From an uncultured Prevotellaceae bacterium (GTDB lineage: Bacteria; Bacteroidota; Bacteroidia; Bacteroidales; Bacteroidaceae): a DNA stretch of 64,000 bases. A program made the translations under genes and the position numbers. This document shows positions 32,827 to 41,848 of the stretch, piece by piece. Each line of letters starts with the position of its first letter. Within the stretch, counting starts at the first letter, position 1. Location of the stretch: contig CALFJG010000039.1 of NCBI GenBank assembly GCA_937877625.1, positions 35,696-99,695 on the forward strand. Reading direction: 5' to 3'. Under the pieces are notes generated by a model. The model saw nothing but the letters and a program-made list of their open reading frames with translations, searched no databases and was not told the DNA's origin.

Positions 32827-33402
32827 ATGAACATTTGCGTTTATGCTGCCTCGAGCGGCCAGGTGTCGGATTTATTTATTGAGGCTGCCACATTGCTCGG
32901 GCGCACGCTCGCCGAGCGTGGTCACACCCTTATCAATGGTGCGGGGCGTATGGGGCTGATGGCCGCCTCCGCCGACGGGGTGCTGGCGGCGGGTGGCGAG
33001 GCCGTGGGCGTGATACCTCAGTTTATGATAGACCACGGTTGGCACCATACGCAGATGTCGCGCCTCATCGTCACGCCCGATATGCACACCCGCAAAGAGC
33101 GTATGGCAGCGTTGGCAGATGCCTGTATCGCTCTTCCCGGCGGCGTGGGCACCTTAGAGGAGCTCTTAGAGATTATCACCTGGAAGCAGTTGGGGTTGTT
33201 TCTAAAACCCATCGTAATGCTAAATGTAGGGGGCTACTTCGACCCCCTGCTTCAACTCCTGAACCGCGCCGTGGCCGAACGCTTTATGCGTCCCATTCAC
33301 ACAAATCTTTGGCACGCCACAGCCAACCCCGTAGAAGCCGTCCGCCTGTGTGAGGAAACACCGCTATGGGATGCCTCGCTCACCAAGTTTGCTGCGCTCT
33401 AA
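32827..33402 (+). CDS. LOG-family nucleotide 5'-monophosphate phosphoribohydrolase
   Basis: A 191-residue Rossmann-like protein of the Lonely Guy/TIGR00730 family. The hallmark PGGVGTLEELLE near residue 102 and GAGRMGLMAASADGVL near residue 38 are both present, the first matching the active motif PGGxGTxxE. Bacterial LOGs release nucleobases from AMP or related nucleotides and may be misnamed as cytokinin or lysine decarboxylases. It follows metK by 40 bases and could share its transcript. Confidence 0.93.
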   Translation: MNICVYAASSGQVSDLFIEAATLLGRTLAERGHTLINGAGRMGLMAASADGVLAAGGEAVGVIPQFMIDHGWHHTQMSRLIVTPDMHTRKERMAALADACIALPGGVGTLEELLEIITWKQLGLFLKPIVMLNVGGYFDPLLQLLNRAVAERFMRPIHTNLWHATANPVEAVRLCEETPLWDASLTKFAAL

Positions 33403-33409
33403 ACCGCTT

Positions 33410-34252
33410 ATGCTCCCACAGCCACGTCTCTCCCTCGCCGACAGCCTCCAGCAGGCCTTCGCTCCCTCCGCCCAGCAGGGTGCGGCACCTTGGCCTATGG
33501 GTGTTTCCGAGGCCGACACCTTGTCGCCAGCACAGCATTATTATACCACAAGCACCGCCGCCGTCGGGGCGATAGATGGCGAGATGCCACTGTATAGCCT
33601 CCGCAACGACGACTTCGTGTGTGTGGCCTTGTTCCTCAGTACGTTTGCGCTGCTGTGGCTGGCGGTTAGTTCGTGGGGCTTTGTGGTGCGAACGGCAACA
33701 GCCTTTTTCTACGACCTACGCCTGCGGCGCGCCGTGCCTACCGATGGCACAGACATAGAAGAGGTGGGCGACAATCGCGTGCTACATCTCCTTGTGGCCT
33801 TCCTCGGAGCGATGGCCTACGTGTGCTATGTGCGTGCAGAGCACGAAACGGCGTTTATGACCACCGCACCCTATGGCTTGTTGCTCAAAAGTATGGGGCT
33901 TATTGTTGCGTGGTATATCATGCGCGGCCTGCTTCACAAATTCATCGATAGCGTGTTTTTTGAGCGTTGGCAACATACGCTCTATGTGCAGCAGCGCACC
34001 CAGTGTACGTTCCTGATGGGTTATATCCTCTTGCCTCTGTTGCTTGTTGAAGTTTTTTTCGCACCGCCCGCCGTGGCATACAAAGTGGCTTTCTTTTTTG
34101 TTATTGCGGTTAGCAGATTGACGCTGGCTTTGAAGTGTTACAGCACTTTTTTTACCTATCGCGGCGGTTTCATTCATTTGATTTTATACTTTTGCACGCT
34201 TGAAATAGCACCGTTGGCCGCATTGTGGCGGCTTTTGGCAACGCTGATGTGA
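33410..34252 (+). CDS. DUF4271 integral membrane protein
   Basis: A 280-residue protein with a variable N-terminal ~80 residues and about five to six transmembrane helices afterwards (for example FVCVALFLSTFALLWLAVSS, then helices near 145, 175, 220 and 255). This matches the DUF4271 family, which in Bacteroidota typically precedes hemD, as it does here. Function is unknown. ATG at 33410 was chosen because upstream in-frame codons would overlap the LOG gene. Confidence 0.85.
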   Translation: MLPQPRLSLADSLQQAFAPSAQQGAAPWPMGVSEADTLSPAQHYYTTSTAAVGAIDGEMPLYSLRNDDFVCVALFLSTFALLWLAVSSWGFVVRTATAFFYDLRLRRAVPTDGTDIEEVGDNRVLHLLVAFLGAMAYVCYVRAEHETAFMTTAPYGLLLKSMGLIVAWYIMRGLLHKFIDSVFFERWQHTLYVQQRTQCTFLMGYILLPLLLVEVFFAPPAVAYKVAFFFVIAVSRLTLALKCYSTFFTYRGGFIHLILYFCTLEIAPLAALWRLLATLM

Positions 34253-34292
34253 GTTTCGCGCCGTAGTAGCACGCTTTTTCTCTAAGCACAAT

Positions 34293-35642
34293 ATGATACA
34301 AAAAATACTGGTTTCCCAGCCCAGACCCACCTCGCCCAAGTCTCCCTATACCGACATTGCCGAGAAATTTGGCGTGTCGTTTACGTTTCGCCCGTTCATT
34401 CGGGTGGTGGGCATCAGTGTGAACGATTTTCGTAAGCAGCGCGTTGATGTGCTTTCCCACACGGCTATCGTGTTCACCTCGCGCCACGCCATCGACCACT
34501 TCTTCACACTCTGCAAGTCGTTGCGCCTCAAGATGCCCGAAACAATGAAGTATTTTGCTTCGAGCGAGTCTGTGGCGCTCTACATTCAGAAATTCGTGCA
34601 GTACCGAAAGCGCAAAGTGTTTTTCGGCACCACAGGGCGTGTGGACGACCTCGTACCCGTGATGGCCAAACACCGCTCGGAGAAGTTCCTCGTGCCACAA
34701 AACGATAGCACGGAGGGCAACTTCTCGCGCAAACTCGATGAAAAGGGCATCCAACACACCGATTGTGTGATGTATCGCACGGAGAGTGTGCCCATCACCA
34801 AGGCCGAGATTGCCGAACACGGAATGGTGGTGCTCTTCACAGCAGCCGGCGTGGAGACGCTCGTAGGTTCGTACCCCCATTTTGAGCAAGGTATGCTTCG
34901 CATAGCCACTTTGGGCAACGCCGCACGCATCGCCGCCGAGGAGAAAGGCCTGCGGGTTGACGTGGTGGCCCCGCTGCCTAATCAACCCAGTATCACCGGT
35001 GCCATAGCCCAATACTTAGAAGAGGAGAGCGAGCGCGACCGCAACGCCAGCGAAGCCCCCGTAGCCGCCGATTTGTCCGAGCAAGAGGAGAAGTTGCGCC
35101 GTAGCGTAGCAGCCAAAAAAGGGGCCGAGACCAAGCGTCGCAAGCAATCGCTCATAGAGTTGCTGAAAACATATAACGAAGAGGTGACGCAGAAACAGCA
35201 GATGGCCGACGAAGTACGCCTGCGTGCCGAAGGCCTCAAACGCGAGTTTGAAAAAGTAAAGAAGCAGATCGACGAACTGCAAAAGACCTACGACGAACAG
35301 CGTCGCCGCTACGAACGCACACAGCGCGAGGCCGAACGCACCCGCCGCGAAATGCGTGCAGCACAAGGGCGTGCCGCCTCTGTCGAGGCCGACCTTGCCG
35401 AGTTGGAAGAGCAAATCCTACGCAGCCGACACCTTGCTGTGAAGAAACCAGCCCCTGCCACCGCCGAGCCTCAGAAAACCACCGCGCCGAAGAAGCGCGA
35501 CACGGCGAAGAAACCCGCTACCAAAACCAAGGCAGCACCCAAAACCGCCGCACGAAGCGCGAAGAAAGAGCCGTCAACAAAGAAAGGCGCAACCGCCACG
35601 GCAAAGAAAACCGCCACGGCAAAGAAAACAATGAAAAAATAG
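34293..35642 (+). CDS. hemD: Uroporphyrinogen-III synthase-like protein with coiled-coil and lysine-rich C-terminal tail
   Basis: A 449-residue protein. Residues 1 to about 245 form the HemD bilobed fold of the Bacteroidota kind (KILVSQPRPTSPKSPYTDIA, IVFTSRHAIDHFF, VVLFTAAGVETLVGSYP, RIATLGNAARIAAEEKGL). From about 258 to 385 is a charged coiled coil (EVRLRAEGLKREFEKVKKQI, RRRYERTQREAERTRREMR). The final ~65 residues are Lys/Ala/Thr/Pro rich like histone H1 tails (KKPAPATAEPQKTTAPKK, TAKKTATAKKTMKK). Typical HemD is about 250 residues. No stop separates the parts. Ring-closing activity in a probable haem auxotroph is uncertain; nucleic-acid binding by the tail is inference. Confidence 0.82.
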   Translation: MIQKILVSQPRPTSPKSPYTDIAEKFGVSFTFRPFIRVVGISVNDFRKQRVDVLSHTAIVFTSRHAIDHFFTLCKSLRLKMPETMKYFASSESVALYIQKFVQYRKRKVFFGTTGRVDDLVPVMAKHRSEKFLVPQNDSTEGNFSRKLDEKGIQHTDCVMYRTESVPITKAEIAEHGMVVLFTAAGVETLVGSYPHFEQGMLRIATLGNAARIAAEEKGLRVDVVAPLPNQPSITGAIAQYLEEESERDRNASEAPVAADLSEQEEKLRRSVAAKKGAETKRRKQSLIELLKTYNEEVTQKQQMADEVRLRAEGLKREFEKVKKQIDELQKTYDEQRRRYERTQREAERTRREMRAAQGRAASVEADLAELEEQILRSRHLAVKKPAPATAEPQKTTAPKKRDTAKKPATKTKAAPKTAARSAKKEPSTKKGATATAKKTATAKKTMKK

Positions 35643-35664
35643 CCACCGTGGGGCTACAACAATC

Positions 35665-35700
35665 ACTCCCAATCTGCAAAGAGCAGGTTGGGAGTTTTTT
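35665..35700 (+). terminator. Intrinsic terminator after hemD
   Basis: ACTCCCAATCTG (35665-35676) pairs with CAGGTTGGGAGT (35684-35695) with one G-T pair, followed by a T-run at 35695-35700. Confidence 0.88.
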
Positions 35701-35740
35701 CTTGCGCGTCAAAGAAAAAAATTAATAGGAGAAAGAAATG

Positions 35741-35820
35741 AAAGTGTGGTTATATTTGTAAAAATATAACCTATATTTTTATCAATATAGACTATATTTG
35801 TAAAAATATAACCACACTTT
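35741..35820. repeat. AT-rich 21-bp-period array inside a 17-bp perfect inverted repeat
   Basis: Arms 35741-35757 (AAAGTGTGGTTATATTT) and 35804-35820 are perfectly complementary. Three 21-bp units start at 35751, 35772 and 35793; the first and third are identical (TATATTTGTAAAAATATAA + CC), the middle one is a variant. The design (phased palindromes inside longer arms) is the same as at 4079 and 59362, with a different core. Confidence 0.88.
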
Positions 35821-35826
35821 TAATAA

Positions 35827-35889
35827 TTCCTCGGACTTTGAAACTTCTTCCTCGGACTTTGAAACTTCTTTCTCGGACTTTGTAACTTC
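35827..35889 (+). repeat. Three direct tandem repeats of 21 bp
   Basis: Units 35827-35847, 35848-35868 and 35869-35889 begin TTCCTCGGACTTTG (third copy TTTCTCGGACTTTG) and end AACTTC. Units one and two are identical; the third has two changes. They follow the palindromic array directly and share its period. Confidence 0.9.
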
Positions 35890-36052
35890 TTTCTTGGGAG
35901 AAGGTAGGAAATAGGTGAGGAATGAAATTTGTTAATGTGTATTTTCGCTTTCTTCTTATGCAGTAGTTGTGTAGCAGGTAGGCAGTAAGGTTTTCACAAG
36001 TATGTTTGCAGGTGGTTCTTGTGCTTGCGGTGTGAAAGCGTTGTAGATGATG
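35890..36052. other. Short AT-rich spacer before convergent miaB end
   Basis: Apart from a partial fourth repeat unit (TTTCTTGGG at 35890) nothing recognisable is present up to the miaB stop. Confidence 0.5.
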
Positions 36053-37375
36053 TTATGAGAGCAGTTCTCCGATGAGCGTGGCACTGGTGCTCTCGGCGAT
36101 GCGTACAGGCACGTATTCTCCGGCTCGGTGGTTGGCGCGTGGGAATACCACCATTTTGTTTTGTTCCGTGCGCCCGCAGAGTTTGTCGCGGTCGCGTCGG
36201 CTGGGGCCTTCGGCCAACACCTCTACCACGTTGCCCACTTCGCGGCGGTTGCTTTCGGCACTGAGTTCGTTTTGCAGTGCTATGAGTTCGCTCAGGCGGC
36301 GCACCTTCACGTCTTCGGGTACGTCGTCGCGGAGGTGGCGCGCGGCGTAGGTGCCGGGGCGTTCGCTGTATTTGAACATAAACGCTGCATCGAACGCACA
36401 TTCGCGCATAAGCGAGAGCGACAGGGCGTGGTCGTCTTCCGTCTCGCCACAATAGCCGGCAAAGATATCGGTAGAGAGGGCGCAGCCTGGTATGATGCTA
36501 CGTATGGCTGCCACGCGGTTGAGATAGTCTTGGCGCGTGTACTTACGGTTCATGGCCTTGAGCACACGGTCGCTACCGCTCTGCACCGCGAGGTGGATGT
36601 GGCGACACACGTTAGGCTCCTCGGCGATGACGCATAGTGTGTCGTCGGACATATCTTTGGGGTGGCTCGAGGTGAAACGTATGCGCACCTGTTTGCCCGC
36701 CTCGTGTGCCACACGCCGCAGGAGTTCGGGGAAGCGTATCGTCGTGCCCGACTGCTCATATCGGTAGGAGTTGACATTCTGTCCGAGCAGGGTAATCTCC
36801 TTAAATCCCTTGTCGCGCAGGTGGCGCACCTCGGCGAGGATGCTTTCCACCTCGCGGCTTCGCTCGCGTCCGCGGGTATAGGGTACTATGCAGTAGTGGC
36901 AGAAGTTGTTGCACCCGCGCATGATGCTCACATATCCGCTTACGCCGGGGCCGCAGTAGCGCAGGGGTACGATGTCTTTGTATGTCTCGGTGCCCGAGAG
37001 GGCTATGTTGATGGCTTTGTGTCCCGTCTCGGCCTGTGCGATGAGATCGGGGAGGTTGAGGTAGGCGTCGGGTCCGGCCACGAGGTCTGCGCCGTAGCGT
37101 GTGAGGAGTTCGTCTTTCACGCGTTCGGCCATACAGCCGAGTACGCCGAGTACTACACGTCGGCCTTTCCGCCGTTCGGCTTGCAACGCTTCGAGGCGGT
37201 GGAGTATGCGCTGCTCGGCTTTGTCGCGCACGGCGCAGGTGTTGAGGAAGATAGCATCGGCCATGTCGGCACTCGCGCAGAGTTCGTAGCCCGCCATCTG
37301 CATCACGGCGGCTACTACCTCGCTGTCGGCCACATTCATCTGGCAGCCATACGTTTCTATAAATAATCTTTTCAC
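36053..37375 (-). CDS. miaB: tRNA-2-methylthio-N6-dimethylallyladenosine synthase MiaB
   Basis: A 440-residue radical-SAM methylthiotransferase acting on A37 of tRNAs reading UNN codons. The N-terminal UPF0004 domain starts FIETYGCQMNVADSEVV and has two further cysteines (FLNTCAVRDKA, GVLGCMAERV) for the auxiliary cluster. The radical SAM CxxxCxxC is RGCNNFCHYCIVPYTRGRERSR. The C-terminal TRAM domain contains KLCGRTEQNKMVVFP. MiaB rather than MtaB is supported by length and the RGRERSR sequence. A minus-strand -7 box TATCTTTG lies at 37380-37387, very close to the start codon. Confidence 0.96.
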   Translation of the reverse strand: MKRLFIETYGCQMNVADSEVVAAVMQMAGYELCASADMADAIFLNTCAVRDKAEQRILHRLEALQAERRKGRRVVLGVLGCMAERVKDELLTRYGADLVAGPDAYLNLPDLIAQAETGHKAINIALSGTETYKDIVPLRYCGPGVSGYVSIMRGCNNFCHYCIVPYTRGRERSREVESILAEVRHLRDKGFKEITLLGQNVNSYRYEQSGTTIRFPELLRRVAHEAGKQVRIRFTSSHPKDMSDDTLCVIAEEPNVCRHIHLAVQSGSDRVLKAMNRKYTRQDYLNRVAAIRSIIPGCALSTDIFAGYCGETEDDHALSLSLMRECAFDAAFMFKYSERPGTYAARHLRDDVPEDVKVRRLSELIALQNELSAESNRREVGNVVEVLAEGPSRRDRDKLCGRTEQNKMVVFPRANHRAGEYVPVRIAESTSATLIGELLS

Positions 37376-37450
37376 GCTGCAAAGATACGATTTATTTCTG
37401 CTTTACAGCGCAGTGGCGTGACGTACAAAGCCGGTCGCGACACTGAAAGC

Positions 37451-38764
37451 CTACAGGGTCTCTTCTGTCGGCGGGGGTAGGGGCTGCTGTGTCTTCACAC
37501 CGAGTTCCACCAACCGGCGTGCAGGTACGAGTAGGCTCTGACGGCCTGTGTGGAGTGTTTTTTCGGCATCGGCGTAGGCCTCTTGCAGGCGGGTGAGGCG
37601 TGCGCCCACCTCTTCGTAGCGTGCCACGAAGAGCGTGACGCGGTGGAGCAGTTCCTCGGCCTGTTCTACTATCTTTCGCTCGCTCTCGCGCTGTCGCTGT
37701 CCGCGCCAGGCCAGTTCTATTAGGCGCAGGGCGGCGATGAGTGTTTGTCCGCCGGCTATAAAAACATTCTTGTCGAAGGCTTCGCGCCAGAGCGAGGGGG
37801 CTTTGGCCAACGCTAACTGTAGGGCATTTTCCTGTGGCACAAACATAATGACGTAGGGCAGCATTTCGTGGTCGAGGAAGCGGTACTTGTGGTAGGCTTT
37901 CTGGGCGAGTTCGCGCACGTGTTCGCTCACGCTCTCTACGTGTCGGCGCAGGGCATCGCTGCGAGCCTCGTCGGTGGGTGCTGCGGCGTAGTCGAGAAAG
38001 GCGTTGAGCGACACTTTGGAGTCAATCACCACGTCTTTTCGGTCGGGAAAGTGGAGTACCACGTCGGGAATCATTCTGCTGCCGCTCTCGGTGTTTTGCA
38101 GCGCACGTCCCCGCGCATCGCGTAGTGTGGGCTGTAGCGAGAAGTGAGTACCCGCCTGTAGTCCTTGGCTCTCTAAGAGTTCCGCAAGTACCACCTCGCC
38201 CATATTGCCCTGCAACTTATGGTTGGAGCGTATGGCGTTGGCCAGGTTGTCGGCGCGCAGGCCTATTTCGGCGGCCTGGCGAAGCATCTGCTCCACACTC
38301 TTCTCCACCTGTGCCGTGTCGCGTGCACTCTGTTCGCGCATACCGTCCACTGCCTGGCGCATATCGCCGAGTGAAGCGCGAAAGGGAGCGAGGATGTGGG
38401 CTATCTGCTCCTCGTTGGCTTTGTTGAGGTCGGCGGTGCGCTGCGTCAGGAGTTGTTGTGCCGCTTGCTGCAACCGGCCCTCTACCGCCGATAGCGTTTG
38501 CTGCAACACGGTCTGCCGCTCCGTAGCCTCGCGCCGCGCGTGGAGTACCTCGGCATCTAACGCCGCTTGTAGCGCGGCGCGCGAGGCCTCTATCTGCTTC
38601 GCCTCCTCGGTGAGTGTAGAAAGAGCTTGGCGTGCCTCGTCGCGCTCGGCGGTGAGGAGTGAGTTAGCCCGCTGAAGGTGTGAGAGCGATGTGCGCAAAT
38701 TCACCACGGCTAAGGCAAGCACAACAGAAAGCACGAGGAGTAATATGGTGGTAGCGATAAGCAT
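37451..38764 (-). CDS. rmuC: DNA recombination protein RmuC
   Basis: A 437-residue protein with one N-terminal transmembrane helix (MLIATTILLLVLSVVLALAV), a long coiled coil (about 28-165) and a C-terminal nuclease-like domain (LQGNMGEVVLAELLESQGL, PDVVLHFPDRKDVVIDSKVS, then NAFLDY). The PD-(D/E)xK-like DVVIDSKVS supports the family's restriction-endonuclease-like fold. RmuC limits inversions at short inverted repeats in E. coli, which is of interest in a genome this rich in palindromes. The start at 38764 gives a normal membrane anchor; the upstream 24 codons contain the minus-strand -7 box TACTTTTG (38812-38819). Confidence 0.93.
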   Translation of the reverse strand: MLIATTILLLVLSVVLALAVVNLRTSLSHLQRANSLLTAERDEARQALSTLTEEAKQIEASRAALQAALDAEVLHARREATERQTVLQQTLSAVEGRLQQAAQQLLTQRTADLNKANEEQIAHILAPFRASLGDMRQAVDGMREQSARDTAQVEKSVEQMLRQAAEIGLRADNLANAIRSNHKLQGNMGEVVLAELLESQGLQAGTHFSLQPTLRDARGRALQNTESGSRMIPDVVLHFPDRKDVVIDSKVSLNAFLDYAAAPTDEARSDALRRHVESVSEHVRELAQKAYHKYRFLDHEMLPYVIMFVPQENALQLALAKAPSLWREAFDKNVFIAGGQTLIAALRLIELAWRGQRQRESERKIVEQAEELLHRVTLFVARYEEVGARLTRLQEAYADAEKTLHTGRQSLLVPARRLVELGVKTQQPLPPPTEETL

Positions 38765-38911
38765 AGTGGCAGAATAAGGAGTGTAGGCATCGCGCGGCGG
38801 CTCCTGCACGGCAAAAGTACAAATAACTATCTTCACACGTCAGGCCCACGTGGCAGAATTGCCTTTTGCCGCTACCTCGTAGTGTGCGACAAGCGTGCTT
38901 CAACTATATTC

Positions 38912-38945
38912 TTTGTGGGCTATTTAGCGGATTTTCGTACTTTTG
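38912..38945 (+). promoter_or_regulatory. Bacteroidota-type promoter for ilvA
   Basis: TTTG at 38912-38915 and TACTTTTG at 38938-38945 with a 22-bp spacer, slightly longer than the usual 19-21. Confidence 0.65.
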
Positions 38946-39027
38946 CAGCGTTTCATAAAAACCATACGCTCGCTGTGAGCCGTTGCGACACATACGAGCG
39001 ACACATAAACCTAAAACTCCTACGATT

Positions 39028-40239
39028 TTGCTTACTCTTGACGTTATCTACAAAGCGCGAACGGTGCTAAGCCGTGTCATTCGTCCCACCACGCTCATCA
39101 AAACAGAGAAACTGCTCCCCGATGCCGACCTATATCTCAAGCCCGAAAACCTACAGGTGACGGGTTCGTTCAAGGTGCGCGGCGCGGGTTTCAAGATTTC
39201 TCAGCTCAGCGACGACGAGCGTGCGCGCGGTGTGCTTGCTTGCTCCGCCGGCAACCACGCACAGGGTGTGGCACTGGCTGCCCGCCGCCTCGGCATACAA
39301 TCCCTGATATGTATGCCCGCCGGAGCTCCTATCTCTAAGGTAGAAGCCACGCGCGACCTCGGGGCAGAGGTGGTACTCGTACCCGGTGTTTACGACGATG
39401 CCTACAACCGTGCCCTCGAATTGGAGAAAGAACTCGGCATGACCTTTATCCATCCTTTCGACGACGAGCTCGTGATAGCCGGTCAGGGGACAATAGGTAT
39501 GGAAATCCTTGACGAGCGTCCCGACCTCGACATCGTGTTCGTGCCTATCGGTGGCGGAGGCCTCGCTGCGGGGACGGCTTATGCGCTCAAGACGCTTAAG
39601 CCGAGCATCAGAGTAATCGGCGTTCAAGCCGCCGGAGCCGCCGGTATGCAAGAGAGTGTGCGGCGCGGCGAGATAGTTGCCTTGCCCGATGTGCTTACCA
39701 TAGCCGACGGCATAGCCGTGAAAGAGCCCGGCCGCCTTACGTTTGAACTATGTCAGAAGTACTTGGACGACATCGTCACCGTGAGCGAGGACGAAATATG
39801 CGCCGCAATCCTTGCCTTGATTGAGCACCACAAACTCGCCTCCGAGGGTGCCGGTGCCGTGAGTGTTGCCGCCGCTATGTTTGGAAAGTATCCTGTGACG
39901 GGCAAAAAGGTGTGCTGCGTGGTGAGCGGCGGCAATATCGATGTAACGATACTTAGCCGCGTAATCAATCGCGGTTTGATGAAGAGCGGGCGCACGGTAG
40001 AGATGCTCATAGAACTGCCCGACCGCCCCGGCTCCCTACTCGGGTTGAGCAAAGTCATAGTACGCTTTGGCGCAAACATCATTTCGCTCCACCACGAGCG
40101 TAACGGCGAGAGCCCCGATGTGAACTCGTGCAACCTACGTATGGTGCTTGAAACACGAAATACGAAGCATATCCAAGACATTCAGCACGGCATCACAGAG
40201 GCAGGCTACACCATCCTCGACACACGCGCTGCAAACTAA
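39028..40239 (+). CDS. ilvA: Threonine ammonia-lyase (threonine dehydratase) with ACT domain
   Basis: A 403-residue PLP enzyme converting threonine to 2-oxobutanoate, the entry to isoleucine synthesis. The PLP lysine is in KPENLQVTGSFKVRGAG, the glycine loop is PIGGGGLAAG, and the serine/glycine SGGNIDV block is near residue 305. A C-terminal ACT domain (VEMLIELPDRPGSLLGLSKV) fits the TIGR01127-type enzyme, often allosteric. The TTG at 39028 (MLTLDVIYKA) fits homologues best; an in-frame ATG at 38983 would add 15 residues. rbfA follows 13 bases downstream. Confidence 0.92.
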   Translation: MLTLDVIYKARTVLSRVIRPTTLIKTEKLLPDADLYLKPENLQVTGSFKVRGAGFKISQLSDDERARGVLACSAGNHAQGVALAARRLGIQSLICMPAGAPISKVEATRDLGAEVVLVPGVYDDAYNRALELEKELGMTFIHPFDDELVIAGQGTIGMEILDERPDLDIVFVPIGGGGLAAGTAYALKTLKPSIRVIGVQAAGAAGMQESVRRGEIVALPDVLTIADGIAVKEPGRLTFELCQKYLDDIVTVSEDEICAAILALIEHHKLASEGAGAVSVAAAMFGKYPVTGKKVCCVVSGGNIDVTILSRVINRGLMKSGRTVEMLIELPDRPGSLLGLSKVIVRFGANIISLHHERNGESPDVNSCNLRMVLETRNTKHIQDIQHGITEAGYTILDTRAAN

Positions 40240-40252
40240 ACTTCTTCCCGCT

Positions 40253-40591
40253 ATGGAAACAACCCGACAAAAACGCATAGAACGCCTGTTACAAAAAGAA
40301 CTTAGCGATATCTTTCGGCTGCAAACGGCACAGACGCACGGCGTGTTGGTGAGCGTTAGCAAAACATACATCAGCCCCGACCTTAGCGTGTGTCGCTCCT
40401 ATCTTTCTATCTTTCCCTCCGAGCGCGGACACGAGATATTGGCCAATATCAACGCCAACGTGCGAAGCATACGCTATGAACTCGGACGGCGATGCGGCAA
40501 ACAACTGCGTATCATACCCGAACTGCGCTTCTTTATCGACGACACCCTTGACTACATTGACCATATAGACCAGCTTCTGTCGGCTCACTAA
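40253..40591 (+). CDS. rbfA: 30S ribosome-binding factor A
   Basis: A 112-residue KH-like cold-shock ribosome maturation factor that acts on the 5' end of 16S rRNA. Family features include METTRQKRIERLLQKELSDI, VSVSKTYISPDLSVCRSYLS, RSIRYELGRRCGKQLRIIPE and FFIDDTLDYIDHIDQLL at the end. The ATG at 40253 follows the ilvA stop by 13 bases. The permease gene 15 bases downstream is its usual Bacteroidota partner. Confidence 0.95.
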   Translation: METTRQKRIERLLQKELSDIFRLQTAQTHGVLVSVSKTYISPDLSVCRSYLSIFPSERGHEILANINANVRSIRYELGRRCGKQLRIIPELRFFIDDTLDYIDHIDQLLSAH

Positions 40592-40606
40592 TACGCTTAC
40601 GAGGAG

Positions 40607-41848
40607 ATGTCGTTCCCGTTTTTTATAGCACGCCGCTACCTCTTCGCACCGCGAAAGGTGGGGTTTATACATCTTATTTCCGCTATATCGGCTGGCGGTG
40701 TGGCGGTGGCGTGTTTGGCACTGGTGGTGACGCTGAGCGTGTTCAACGGCTTTCGCGAACTCATAGGCGGACTTTACACCACGATGGACCCAGAGCTGCT
40801 GGTCGTGCCTACCGCTGGAAAAACCGTCAACGCCGATGATCCCGCCATACAAGCAATGAGCCACCACAAGGCGGTGGCAAGTGCTACACCGTGTCTGGCA
40901 CAAGAGGCGCTAATCCTACCAAAGGGCAAACCCCTCGTCTTTACACTCAAAGGCGTGGCCGACAACTATGCAGAAACTACCGGCATCGACACGATACTTC
41001 TCGGCAACACCGAGAATGGCTTTGCCTTGCAACGCGCAGGAATAAACTACGGCACACCCGGCATAGGCCTTGCCGCAGCGATGGGGAGCATAGACTTTGG
41101 CGCACCCTTTATCTACGCACCGCGAAAAGGCGAACGCATCAATCTGGCAAACCCCGCCGAGAGTTTTACGTTCGACAAGATTTATTCCTCGGGCGTGGCC
41201 TTTCAAGTGCATCAACGCAAGTACGACGAGAGTATTATGATTGCTCCGCTGAAATTCGTGCAGGATTTGTTTGAGCAGACAGGCAAAATTTCTTCGTTGG
41301 AGCTCCGTCTGCATACAGCTGCATCCAATCTCGCGGAGGTGAAAGCCGAGCTGCAACGTCTCGGCGGCGGGCGCTTTCGCGTACTCGACAGAATGGAGCA
41401 GCAGGAAGACACTTTCCGTATAATGAACATTGAGAAGTTTATGGCTTATATCTTCTTGGCGTTTATTGCCTTGATAGCCAGTTTCAACATTATCGGTGCC
41501 GCCTCGATGCTTATCATAGAAAAACGCGGCGACATCGCTACGCTACGCACCATGGGTGCCACTACGCGCGATGTGCGGCGCATCTTCTTCTACGAAGGCA
41601 TGCTCATCTGCATCGTAGGAGCGATAACGGGAGTAGTACTCGGCATAGCACTCTGCTTTGTGCAGCAACAGTTCGGCCTCCTACGCTTGGGCGGCGAGGA
41701 GGGCTCGTTTATCATTGATGCCTATCCTGTGAGCGTGCAACTGGGCGATGTGTTGCTGGTGCTCTTTACCGCACTGCTGACAGGACTGCTGAGCGTGTGG
41801 TATCCCGTACGCTTCCTTACCGCCCGGCAGGCCGCAACCAATGTTTAG
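40607..41848 (+). CDS. FtsX-like ABC transporter permease, lipoprotein-releasing (LolC/E) type
   Basis: A 413-residue inner-membrane protein with the LolC/LolE layout: helix 1 near residues 22-45 (ISAISAGGVAVACLALVVTL then SVFNGF), a large periplasmic domain (about 50-270), and three C-terminal helices around FLAFIALIASFNIIGAASML, a middle helix and LLVLFTALLTGLLSVW. EKRGDIATLRTMGAT is the FtsX coupling segment. Its ATPase partner (LolD) is not adjacent. It probably moves lipoproteins to the outer membrane carrier LolA, inferred from family. Confidence 0.9.
   Translation: MSFPFFIARRYLFAPRKVGFIHLISAISAGGVAVACLALVVTLSVFNGFRELIGGLYTTMDPELLVVPTAGKTVNADDPAIQAMSHHKAVASATPCLAQEALILPKGKPLVFTLKGVADNYAETTGIDTILLGNTENGFALQRAGINYGTPGIGLAAAMGSIDFGAPFIYAPRKGERINLANPAESFTFDKIYSSGVAFQVHQRKYDESIMIAPLKFVQDLFEQTGKISSLELRLHTAASNLAEVKAELQRLGGGRFRVLDRMEQQEDTFRIMNIEKFMAYIFLAFIALIASFNIIGAASMLIIEKRGDIATLRTMGATTRDVRRIFFYEGMLICIVGAITGVVLGIALCFVQQQFGLLRLGGEEGSFIIDAYPVSVQLGDVLLVLFTALLTGLLSVWYPVRFLTARQAATNV

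Noticed and set aside
35827..35889. CRISPR-like tandem repeats
   Set aside because: The three 21-bp units are adjacent without spacers, and no cas gene is near. The palindromic arrays likewise have no spacer diversity.
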